Shown here: in pieces, positions 55,205 through 64,000 of the stretch | Position numbering within the stretch: the stretch's first letter is position 1 | Layout: each line of letters opens with the position of its first letter | DNA from: Branchiostoma floridae | Lineage: Eukaryota; Chordata; Leptocardii; Amphioxiformes; Branchiostomatidae | DNA length: 64,000 bases | Assembly: GCF_000003815.2 (NCBI RefSeq) | Contig: NC_049988.1 | Span: 6,267,192-6,331,191, forward strand | Direction: 5' to 3' | Made by a program: the position numbers and the translations under genes | Notes under the pieces: model-generated | Seen by the model: only the letters and a program-made list of their open reading frames with translations | What the model was told of the DNA's origin: nothing | Database searches by the model: none

Positions 55205-58200
55205 GTCAGTGTTGTGTACACATAAAATCTTAAAAATTCACTTTGAAGGCTTTAAAAGTTGCAAGAATTGCACACTGTAAAATGGAATTAATAACTGGAA
55301 AAACAACTTATTTTGTGAATCTTTGCTCTTCCTTAGTCGTGCCCACACCATTGTGGCCATCAACTTTAGCCAGAAGGCCCCAAACGAGGCTGGACAGAGC
55401 ATGACCAAATCCTCAGTCATCAACCTGGTAGACTTGGCAGGAAGGTAAGCAGTCTCTCATCTTGCCTGCTTTCCTCTATCAACCAATCATTAGTGACAGC
55501 TCATAAAATCTGGCCAATGGCAGACCTTCTTACATACCAGAGGAGCTAAGTGTGTAGTGGAGCTTAGTGTTTATCCATCAGCCAATCAATGATGATGATT
55601 CAAAATATCTGACCAATGGTGTTTCTTGTTGCATAGTGAGAGAGCTGAAAGCACAGGTGCAACAGGAGACAGGCTGAAGGAAGGTTCTGCTATCAACCAA
55701 TCACTGTCCACGCTTGGAAATGTAATTAAAGGTGAGAAGAATGTAGTAGAACCATGTTATTGCCAGTGGTTAACATGGAAATGTAGATATCCCAATGTCT
55801 GAACCTTGCACTTCTGTATACCTCTAACTTTAAGACTTGTCTTAATTTCGTTTCTTTGATTTTTCAATAGCTTTGGCCGACGCATCCAGTGGAAAAGGAA
55901 AAGTAATGGGTAAGTTTGCATTTTTCTGCTCAATTTTTTAACATGTCTTTATATGATATGTATAGCATCTCATATGTATATTATGTTTTCCATATTCTTA
56001 TCATTTTTCTACAGTTCCTTTCAGAGATTCTGTACTGACCAAGCTGCTAAAGAATGCCCTGGGTGGCAATAGTAAGACTATTATGGTGAGTCACTACAAA
56101 TGTCTTAGCCTAACTGAATTACAACTAACTTCATCTGCTTATCTTTGGAAAAACTGTTCCCCAACTAATGAATATTTTGTGATATATGTCAACAATTGTG
56201 AGCAGCAAAGCGTATTTTTTGTTTCTCTATAATTTGTATTGACTTCTGTTTTAGGTACATCATAGCTTTCATGAGCCAATTCAAGGATGATATGATATCA
56301 TAACTCATAACTGTTATCATTGTATTTTCTACAGATTGCAGCCCTAAGTCCTGCTGATATCAACTTTGATGAGACCCTGTCCACACTGAGATTTGGTAAG
56401 GTTGCTTACATGACACTGGATCTGGTGTGCAGATTAATTGAGATGTAACTGTCCAATGAAACAACAGCAGTATGCTTGATTGGCATACCCCTGTCCAATG
56501 AAACAGCAGTATGGGTGATTGTCAGGGCACTGTCCAACAACACAACAGTGTGTCTGATTGATAGGGCACTGTCCAATGACCTAACAGCATAGTTGGTTGG
56601 CAAAGCACTGTCCAATGAAATAGCAGTATTTTTAATTGATATGACACTTTCATGAGGGATGGATTTAGACATGTTAATATTTTTCTTAGATTATTGATAG
56701 ATGGATTGATGAAATAAAGAAACAAGATAAAAAGAAGAAAAAAGAACAACTTGACCCAATCTTTTCCCTAGCTGACCGAGCAAAGGCCATCAAGACCAAA
56801 GCGATAGTGAACGAGAGTCCGACAGACAAGCTGATCCGAGAACTGAAGGAGGAGAACCAGAAACTGATGGACATGCTGAAGGCAGCGCAGGGGGGCGGGG
56901 TCATGCCGCAGCCAATAGCAGCCGAGGAGGGGGAGGACAACAAGGGCAAGTTCACAGAGGAAGGTGGGTGAGATCTACACCATGGAGAAAGTTGAACTTC
57001 TGCAGGGCTTTAGCCAGCTCGAAATTTTTTTCCGTCAGCCAATTACAATCGTCGCGAAAACCGCGAAAATTAATTAGAAGGACTGAACTGAAACCTTGAA
57101 AAACGGGTTTTAATGAGATTATCGTATGCGAAAGGGCGCCGACACACATTGTCAACAATCATAATAATAGCAAAACAAACAGTGTGTGGCTTTTACGGCT
57201 GTGGACAGCGTCCCCAAGCCGCTTGTAGCTTCCACCAAGGATTTTTGTCCGTCAAGGTTGACGGATTGGTTTTTAAATTTTTCCGTCAGACGCAGCACAT
57301 TTCCGTCAATTGACGGAAAAACGGACGCTGGCTAAAGCCCTGAACTTCTGTCAAAAAGTTGTGTTGATCGTTTAGTTACTTTCTGGAAAAGTTGGACTGT
57401 AATTTTCAGCACAAAAATTGGATTTACCCGAACTTTTGACAGAACACCTCCAGTTTTTTTCAAGGAATGAACAATCCACTGCTTCTGTGATGTCACGTTA
57501 TATAGGTAAGCTCACGTGACTTGGTGAGCAGTGGATAAGTCTATCTACATAACGAGACGTCACAGAAATTACAGTTAAGCTTTTCCGGAATGTCTTCTGC
57601 TGTGCAGGACTCCTGTAACAGTTATACTCTTGGCCATCCTATCAGTTAACTGTTACAAAATATACAATGAAGGAAAATGACACAAAAATGTTCCAAGTCT
57701 AATTAGCAGTGTTCAGCTTTGAGTGTTTAAGAATTAATGACATCGTATAGAATGGGGGAGTCTCTGTATTGGCAAGGTCAGCATCTAATTGTACATAACA
57801 ATTGTTATTGATGGTACAGAGGTGGAGGAGATGAAGAGGTCCATGGAGGAGCAGCTGAGGAGGAACCAGGAGGAGATGGAGATGATGATAATGATGATGA
57901 TGATGATGTTGATGATGTTGATGATGATGATGATGATGATGTTGATGTTACAGAGGTGGAGGAGATGAAGAGGTCCATGGAGGAGCAGCTGAGGAGGAAC
58001 CAGGAGGAGATGGAGACCATGAAGATGACCTGGGAACAACGACTGCAGGAGGAGGCTGCACAGAACCAGGTGGGGGAGGAGGATGGTCATTAGGGTGGTG
58101 TGTTGTTTGCATGTTTATGGTACATGTGTGTGTGTGCCTGTGTGTCTGTCACGTGTGTGTGCACATGTGTGTTTTTTTTGGGGGGGGCGTGATTGTATGT

Positions 58201-60816
58201 GTGTGCATGGGGGTGTGGGTACATGTGTAATTGTGTGTGTGTTGGTAGGTGGGCGTGGGTAAGTGGGTGGTTGGGTGTGTATGCTAGTGTGTCTGTATTA
58301 TGTGTATGTGTAATGATACTGTACGTGGAGGTGTGTGTTTGTGTGTACTCTGTGTGATATGTTTGTGTATGTGAATGTGCTTGTGTATATGTTTCTGAGT
58401 GTGCGTCCATGTGTGTATGGGTCTATGTGTGTTTCAAAACATATAGCTGATGCTGCTTCATTTATTTTTCACTCCACAGGAGAAACTGCAGGCAGAGAGG
58501 AGAAAGCAGGAGGAGATGAAGGTCATCCCCCACTTCTGGAACCTCAACGAGGACCCCTCTCTGACGGGGATGGTAGTGCACTTTGTCAGGGAAGGTCAGT
58601 AAACAAGAGAATGTTTCAGAATCTGACTATTTTCATATTTGTTATAGATCTATGTTAGATGTTTAGCTGTAGACCACATTATGGCACTTATTTCAAAGTA
58701 AGTAGAGTGCATGATTTGTACAGAAAGTGTAAGAAGCTGAGTATACATAAATGCTTAAAACTATATGCTCCCCTAGTGTTAGATTTCACTTTCTATATTA
58801 CTATTTCATATCTATTTTGTTCTAAAAGATGTTGTTGTTTTTTTGCTTTGAAGGAAACACAAGAGTTGGAAACAAGAAGGCAGACCCTCCCGCTGATGTT
58901 GTTCTGATTGGACTCAGGTAAGAAATAACATATTTTTTGTCTCTTCCATATTACCGAGAGGGTGTTTCTTGCCCTTTGTTCTAACAATTTAGAAATCTTT
59001 GTAACAATCTAACTATGATAGGTAACTGTTTAGAACTATTTACAACATCTATGTGACGTTTTAAATGTTTCTATAGTATTCAAACATGTTAGAAACATTT
59101 CTAACATCAAATGCATTATTTCTGTTAGTTTCTAAACTGTTCCAACATAGATGCATCATTTGTGATCACATGTTCGAACATGGAAACAATATGATGAAAC
59201 TGGGTCAGTGGGCTGAGAAGAGGGCAATTCACACATCCCTGCCAAGTGCAGGAAATCATGTCTGTCTGCCACCTTCTCACAAAAGACTCACCAGCGTATA
59301 CTAAAGAAAATATAAAAATAGAAGAGCCAAACAAAGGACCAAGCTTAGCAGCTTTGTTAATGGGGTCAATAAAAGTTTTTATGGAGGGAAAAAATGACAC
59401 AAAATGTTGGAACATGTTGGAACAATAACAAAAACACGTAGATGTTTGAAAATTGTTCTAAATAAAGAGATAATGATAACATTACTTTCCCAAATGTTCC
59501 AACAAATATAAAAAGGTTCAAACATGTTTAAACTTTCATTTTGAAATGTTTGAACAATTTCGAACTTTAGTGACTGAAATGTTCTTTTACTCAAAATAGT
59601 TCAAACTTATCACAAATATTATTGCAAAACCATCTCGGTGACTTGGAATTGACTCTAGCTCATTATTTTGCACAAATTGCTTTGGAAAAAGTACAAAGAT
59701 AAGATCATTGAACATTGCTTGTAGGAAAATTCATTGATAACGATATTGTATTTACAACTTCATTAAGTATCCATTAATGCCAAAGAGGAGAGAGGGAGAG
59801 AGAGAAAAACAATGTGATTAGTGATCTAATCAATTGTTCAGGCAATCATTAAGAGGAGCATCATACCTCTATTGCAGATAGAGGAAAAGTTTTTTAAAAA
59901 AGATTCCTTGACCTCATCGCTTTCGGTATTTCCTTTAGACATTATTTCAGTCATGTAAATAAGAGACATTACAAGGAAAATTGCTTACAAAAATGCACAC
60001 CTTTTACTCTATGTTACAATCTATTTTGTATCATTTGATATTTTTCCATCCAGTATCCAGGCCGAGCATGCCTTAGTGAGGAATGACAACAATGTGGTGT
60101 ACCTGAAGCCGGCAGCAGCTGATGCTAAAGTGTTGGTGAACGGAAAACCTCTCACAACAGAGGATGGGGAGGAAGAGCTTCATCATAATGACAGGTGAGG
60201 AAAGAACAGGATTTATTATAAAAGTACTTTATAACAAATACCTTCTATAGATATCTGTTAACTGAATGCAATGCATAACAGAAAAGTTAAACAGTTACTG
60301 CAATTTCCAACACAAAAATTAGACTTTTCGACTGAATAGCTCCAGTCTTTGTCAAGGAATGAACAATCCACCGCTTCTGTGACATCATGTTATGTAGCTA
60401 GCACATGTGACTCGGTGAGCAGTGGATCATACGTTGCAGGAAGTCTATGGCGGCCACCGTCTCTGTTAAGGGAGGGACTATTTGCCAGCGGGTTTAAAGA
60501 AGCCATCTATGTCAGAGCCTCACAACCATTCCCGGTGTGAATGGATCAAACCTTACAGTCTGATCTCCGGGTTGACATTTTAAAAAGGTGATAGTCACCT
60601 GTTATGTCAATCCTTCTACAAATGTGGTAAAACTAAATGTTTCTGTCCCCAGGGTGATGTTTGGGTCGAACCACCTGTACGTGTTCCACCACCCCCAGGA
60701 CCTGGCCAAGCAGGAGAAGTCAGGCAAGAAGGTGGAGAAGGTCACCTACGAGTCCGCACAGGAGGAGATCGCTCAGAACACCGGCTTTGATATGGACAAG
60801 GAGGGAAAGTCCAAAA
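55093..60816 (+). CDS. Kinesin-3 family motor with FHA domain, KIF28/KLP-6-like (5' part missing)
   Basis: Exons 55093-55204, 55337-55444, 55637-55731, 55871-55909, 56015-56085, 56335-56395, 56772-56963, 57954-58069, 58480-58594, 58854-58917, 60054-60194 and 60653-60816 join in phase. They encode the second half of a kinesin motor: switch [16 protein letters not shown], switch II LVDLAGSERAE, and the tail [18 protein letters not shown]. Then come a neck/coiled coil and an FHA domain ending [22 protein letters not shown] after the motor places it in kinesin-3, which carries vesicles toward microtubule plus ends. SSRAH and the [16 protein letters not shown] neck suggest the KIF28/KLP-6 branch, from memory. 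P-loop exons are not visible, and more 3' exons are expected. Confidence 0.88.
55337..55444 (+). CDS. Kinesin exon: switch I end to switch II
   Basis: [15 protein letters not shown] then [10 protein letters not shown]. Usual kinesins read SSRSH; here the fourth position is Ala. Confidence 0.9.
55637..55731 (+). CDS. Kinesin exon: relay helix region
   Basis: [20 protein letters not shown] then [12 protein letters not shown], highly conserved in kinesins. Confidence 0.9.
55871..55909 (+). CDS. Kinesin microexon
   Basis: 39 bp, phase 1-1: [12 protein letters not shown], loop L12 region near the microtubule-binding face. Confidence 0.85.
56015..56085 (+). CDS. Kinesin exon: alpha-5 region
   Basis: [20 protein letters not shown] then TIM. 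Standard RDSVLTxLLxxxLGGNS motif. Confidence 0.9.
56335..56395 (+). CDS. Kinesin exon: alpha-6 start
   Basis: [20 protein letters not shown], the end of the catalytic core. Confidence 0.9.
56450..56655. repeat. Minisatellite, about 43-bp unit, 5 copies
   Basis: Unit approximately actgtccaatgaaacaacag followed by cagtatgcttgattggca. Intronic. Confidence 0.8.
56772..56963 (+). CDS. Kinesin exon: neck and first coiled coil
   Basis: [40 protein letters not shown], then an acidic linker. The heptad pattern fits a short coiled coil. Phase 1-1. Confidence 0.85.
57003..57342. mobile_element. hAT-type MITE, 340 bp
   Basis: Ends CAGGGCTTTAGCCAGC / GCTGGCTAAAGCCCTG, flanked by perfect 8-bp duplications aacttctg (56995-57002, 57343-57350). 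It contains several ttgacgg/ccgtcaa motifs. A sister copy lies at 60908. Confidence 0.9.
57384..57538. repeat. Interspersed repeat, copy 1
   Basis: Shares caaggaatgaacaatccacY, gcttctgtga and ggtgagcagtggat with 60300-60430, same orientation. ccactgct/agcagtgg form an inverted pair. Confidence 0.7.
57820..57881 (+). pseudogene. Partial duplicate of the next coiled-coil exon
   Basis: Preceded by an acceptor (ggtacag), its first 60 bp match the start of exon 57954-58069 ([20 protein letters not shown]). It then dissolves into a GAT repeat with an in-frame TGA shortly after. Confidence 0.75.
57882..57947. repeat. (GAT)n microsatellite
   Basis: Roughly 22 gat/gtt trinucleotides between the two exon copies. 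Confidence 0.95.
57954..58069 (+). CDS. Kinesin exon: coiled coil
   Basis: 116 bp, phase 1 to phase 0. [20 protein letters not shown], then [15 protein letters not shown]. Charged heptads. Confidence 0.85.
58100..58440. repeat. Degenerate (GT)n microsatellite tract
   Basis: Long imperfect tg/gt run with a T9G7 block near 58171. Confidence 0.85.
58480..58594 (+). CDS. Kinesin exon: coiled coil to FHA start
   Basis: [46 protein letters not shown] marks the start of kinesin-3 FHA domains. Confidence 0.88.
58854..58917 (+). CDS. Kinesin exon: FHA
   Basis: 64 bp: [24 protein letters not shown] corresponds to the conserved start of the phosphopeptide-binding sheet. Confidence 0.85.
60054..60194 (+). 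CDS. Kinesin exon: FHA
   Basis: [42 protein letters not shown].....L.HND is the FHA signature. Confidence 0.88.
60300..60430. repeat. Interspersed repeat, copy 2
   Basis: Second copy of the repeat at 57384-57538, in another intron of the same gene. Confidence 0.7.
60653..60816 (+). CDS. Kinesin exon: FHA end and charged linker
   Basis: [20 protein letters not shown], then [19 protein letters not shown]. Donor aaaa/gtaagg, phase 1. Confidence 0.85.
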
Positions 60817-60861
60817 GTAAGGAATCTCTCGGGATTGTTCAAACACATGAATGTGATTATC

Positions 60862-60867
60862 AATAAA
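60862..60867 (+). promoter_or_regulatory. Possible intronic poly(A) signal AATAAA
   Basis: If the donor at 60817 is not used, the frame runs 16 further codons to TAA at 60864, and AATAAA overlaps that stop codon. Confidence 0.3.
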
Positions 60868-60907
60868 AAGATTTCTGAGACTTAAAACCCTTACTTAGAC
60901 CTTAGAC

Positions 60908-61253
60908 CAGGGCTCTAGGCAGCTTGAAATTTTTTTCTGTCGGCCAATTCCCATTGTCGCTAAAAAAACACTATTCCAGGTGTTTGAAAGACTGAACTAA
61001 GACCTTGAAAAACGGGTTTTTAATGAGATTATTGTATGCAAAAGGCCACCGACACACTTCGTCAACAATAATAACAATAGCAAAACAAACAGTGCGTGGC
61101 TTTTACGGCCGTGGACGGCGTCCGCAAGCCGCCTGTAGCTAATCCACCAAAGATTTTGTCCGTCAAAGTTGACGGATTGGTTTTAAAATTTTTCCGTAAC
61201 ACGCAGCAAATTTCTGTCAATTGACGGAAAAACGGACGCTGGCTAGAGCCCTG
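60908..61253. mobile_element. hAT-type MITE, 346 bp
   Basis: Ends CAGGGCTCTAGGCAGC / GCTGGCTAGAGCCCTG, flanks ccttagac and cctcagac (7 of 8 match). Interior similar to the element at 57003. Confidence 0.85.
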
Positions 61254-62463
61254 CCTCAGACCTTAGGTCCTCCTGTGCCGTGAGGCACATTGGGTAGCAA
61301 GTAATTTCCATTGGCCTCTGTCAGACGTAACCATCTCTGCAAGGCTTTGGCAATTTGAGGGCAAGTCTAAAAGTAAGTTAAGTTTCTACAATATTCTTCA
61401 AACAGTGACTTAACACCCAGACATGGACAATTAGAGGGCAAGCACAAATGTAAGATGTTTCAAAGACCCTTTAATGCTGTTTTTAAGAGGTACATGTAAT
61501 GCAAAGCATTGCATAGCTTTTCTGAGGCCATAGGGATAGTGCTACATAATATTCTCTTTGCAGTTGTCTTTTCAATGTTATAAGGTCAGCATTTAAGTGT
61601 TGTAAAGAAAAAGTGGTGTTGCGAAGAAAATTTAAACCAAGGAATGCATTAGACATCAAAAATCTTCAGAATACAGGACTCACAATTTGAATCCTAAATA
61701 CATTTGTTATGATAGTGTATCAACTTAAAGGAAGAAGTTTAATAATTTAGCCAAGTCTGACTCAATTGTCTTGATGCAGGAATCATTTTGTAGTTACTTC
61801 TTACCAGTAGCTTCCAAGACCTCTCAACCAATGAACACTATTCTTTCCTGTAACGCGGGGCTTCTTTGGTACCAAATTGCATAGTAACAGGAACGGCGTC
61901 ATGCGCCCTTTATACAGTACTCTGGCAGGTGTAGCTTCTCAACTCGGCAAGTCAGATATGGGGACTATTTTGGGGTCCGCAACCCCGCTCAACCTCAGAT
62001 TATCTGCCATTGGTGAAGGCGAAGGAATGTTACGGTTGATGAAGACCAGCTTTCCACATACGATAGAAAACTGCTTACAAAGAAATACCATAGAGTGCAC
62101 ACTACAGTTTTACGTTATGTATCTGCAAGTACATTACTATATTAGGTTTTTAGAATGTACTCTTACTAGACAGATCCTTTATAACAGTTTCCAGGTTAAA
62201 ATACGACTTTAGTCTAAGCCCTCAGTTTACCAAAACAGGTGCACATAGTTTAGCCACTAGAAAGTAGACTGGCATAATTGGTCAATTTCACGGGTTACCA
62301 GACATAATTTCAAGGTTTTGAGCTTTTGTATGATGACTACCACCTATAGGGCTGGTCATAGGTTTCTGAGGTCTATAATGATTTGAGGTAGCTTAAAGTG
62401 TAGGAGATTTAAAGTCCTTCATCTCTTTTTGGGATAATAAGATTATTGAAGTATTGTGTTTAG
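61254..62463. other. No exon recognised
   Basis: Probable kinesin intron. Open frames short, no domain. Confidence 0.4.
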
Positions 62464-62529
62464 ATATGAACAACCATGTACTACCCAACTACGCTGTACA
62501 GCTTCTACGAAGGGCTCCACGCAACAAAC
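62464..62529 (+). CDS. Candidate kinesin 3' exon
   Basis: 66 bp, phase 1-1, acceptor gtgtttag and donor acaaac/gtaaga. NMNNHVLPNYAVQLLRRAPR then NK. It continues the frame of the previous exon, but the residues match nothing I recognise. Confidence 0.3.
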
Positions 62530-62874
62530 GTAAGACATGGAGGTCATAAATTTGGTCTCTTGTATGCTACAGCTGTCTGGTTACTTCTGTGTGTTGTGAA
62601 AATGTATTTTGCTGTGTCCGTCTAACTTCAAACTTTTACAGATGAAAGCAATGTTTAACTGGTACTGTGGCTGCATGTCAAGTTTTGATTTCAATTAAGT
62701 TTAACAAGACAGTATATACTGTAGTTAACTTGAATTTTGTGCAAAACTTCTTTCTCAGTCTGTTTTTGAGAGATTGTATATTAAGGAGGCTCACAGAAAA
62801 CTTATCATGCAATATCAATGTCCCACATGTACAATGTGGGGAAAAATTAGTCTAAGTTCAAGAATACTACACGA

Positions 62875-64000
62875 TTTTTGGCGACGCCTCAGGGGCGGAG
62901 GCATTTTCTACAGTATTACGATCGCTTTGAAAGAATTTAGAAAATTCCACGAATGCATTCCCTTGGGAATTGATTTTTGGCTAAACCGCAGGGGCGTCGT
63001 TCATACACTGGTAATTGAGGACTATTCTAGCTGTTTGAATGTAAGTTCATCTGTGACGGTAGTTAACATAATGATACAATTTTTAAGACTTTATATCCGC
63101 ACACAAAATAAAGCGCTTACCAACAAGCTTTCGATCAGTCCTCTGATCCTTCTCAAGTTAAAACATCGGAGGTGGCGCAACACATCCATAGAATCTCCGG
63201 GACACTCTGTGGATTTTGAAGATACTTGATTCCGAACAGGATTACTTTCTTAGGGGAGTGAAAAGGCTATTTACATCAGAGCCCACCGGAAGTGCGACTT
63301 AGGTTTTGGGTCATTACAACTTGAGAAGGATCAGAGGACTGATCGAAAGCTTGTTGGGAAGCGCTTTATTTTGTGTACGGATATAAAGCCTTAAAAATTG
63401 TATCATTGTATTCTAGCTGTTATTTTTCTTTGTTGAGGCATTTTTTGTTTTCAGGATTAATGATTTAAGGGAACGGTCTTTTCACATAGCCGGGAATGAC
63501 AGCGCTCCTTGCATATCATAAGACGTACACACAGTTTATTACTAGTACGATGTTTCGCATGCTTTATGAATTTGCAATGAAGACCAATATGTCCCAGCAT
63601 TTTGCCGTTATGTCTTCTATAAGCCTGTACTTTTTACAATATGGAATGAAATGCTGTCAAGTGGTTATCGTTCGAAGTCATAGAGAGCCTGATTAAGAGG
63701 GGTAGAAAAATAAGATGTTTTAAAGAAGACAAGACCAATATAGCACAACTTTTGCCAATATCTTTTGAGCTTAGCTTTTACAAGGTGGGATGATATGCTT
63801 TCACGAGGTCAAAAAAAGTAATGAAGACCAATGTGCCACAAATTTTTGTCGATATCTTTTTATGAAACATGAAATGATGTGCTTTCAGGTTGTTGTCGTT
63901 TGGAATTGAAGCTGGTGTGTTACGCCGAAGGGCGGTTATACCGGCTATATAGATACAGATTACGTAAAGTCTGATTGTGAAAAGTTAAGAAATCACATGT
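62875..64000 (+). repeat. Large interspersed repeat, inverted copy of 32235-33377
   Basis: Starts at tttttggcgacgcctcaggg and continues to the window end, so it is probably cut by it. It shares the frame [20 protein letters not shown] and the internal foldback (cgatcagtcctctgatcctt, about 63133-63152, versus about 63328-63347). Confidence 0.8.

Noticed and set aside
58965-59600. Possible tandem or inverted element rich in gttYgaacatgtt motifs
   Set aside because: The motifs are loosely spaced and I could not define a unit or ends.

Overview
The window is animal nuclear DNA, most likely from a lancelet (Branchiostoma) or a similar invertebrate deuterostome. The genes are cut into short exons with GT/AG borders. 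Extracellular domains sit one per exon, almost all with phase-1 borders. The spaces between are crowded with small DNA transposons, tRNA-derived SINEs, non-LTR and LTR retroelements, and satellite arrays. Six runs of N (7945-8044, 13635-13989, 17514-17613, 38157-38256, 46792-46891, 54679-54778) are assembly gaps, and three of them adjoin tandem arrays. The species call is inference. Exon borders were read by eye from splice sites and phase continuity, without transcripts or database searches.

Layout. (1) 642-4312, minus strand: exons of a mosaic extracellular protein reading, in gene order, discoidin (second half), trefoil, C-type lectin and a cysteine-rich GCWKD (WSC-like) domain. A 141-bp satellite (4611-5905) and a 115-bp satellite (7079-7944) follow, with a possible cysteine-rich terminal exon of another minus-strand gene between them (6014-6208). 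(2) 8-18 kb: mostly transposons. They include a complete 1846-bp non-autonomous LTR element (10530-12375) nested in an older inverted-repeat element, and a second copy in the opposite direction (16131-17513) cut by a gap. (3) 18620-37801, plus strand: a signal-peptide exon, eight calcium-binding EGF exons, a fibronectin III exon and six exons carrying a full zona pellucida (ZP) module with a furin site. (4) 40829-43637, plus strand: TMEM198, lacking its first coding exon(s). (5) 44-54.6 kb: 3' UTR, LINE fragments, a hairpin element, an orphan signal-peptide exon and a short candidate secreted ORF behind a TATA box. (6) 55093-60816, plus strand: the C-terminal half of a kinesin-3 motor domain, coiled coil and FHA domain (KIF28/KLP-6-like). 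The exons for the nucleotide-binding half are not visible. The end of the window (62875-64000) is an inverted copy of 32235-33377.

The genes do not form one pathway. The most striking features are two mobile or repetitive DNAs acting on the splice sites of the ZP gene. A mariner-type element sits inside a 5' splice site (35929-36852). A 67-bp minisatellite is made of the 3' end of a ZP exon together with its splice donor, repeated about 16 times in the following intron (33754-34735). Also notable are a recently amplified EGF exon pair, a duplicated coiled-coil exon in the kinesin gene, and several foldback elements.
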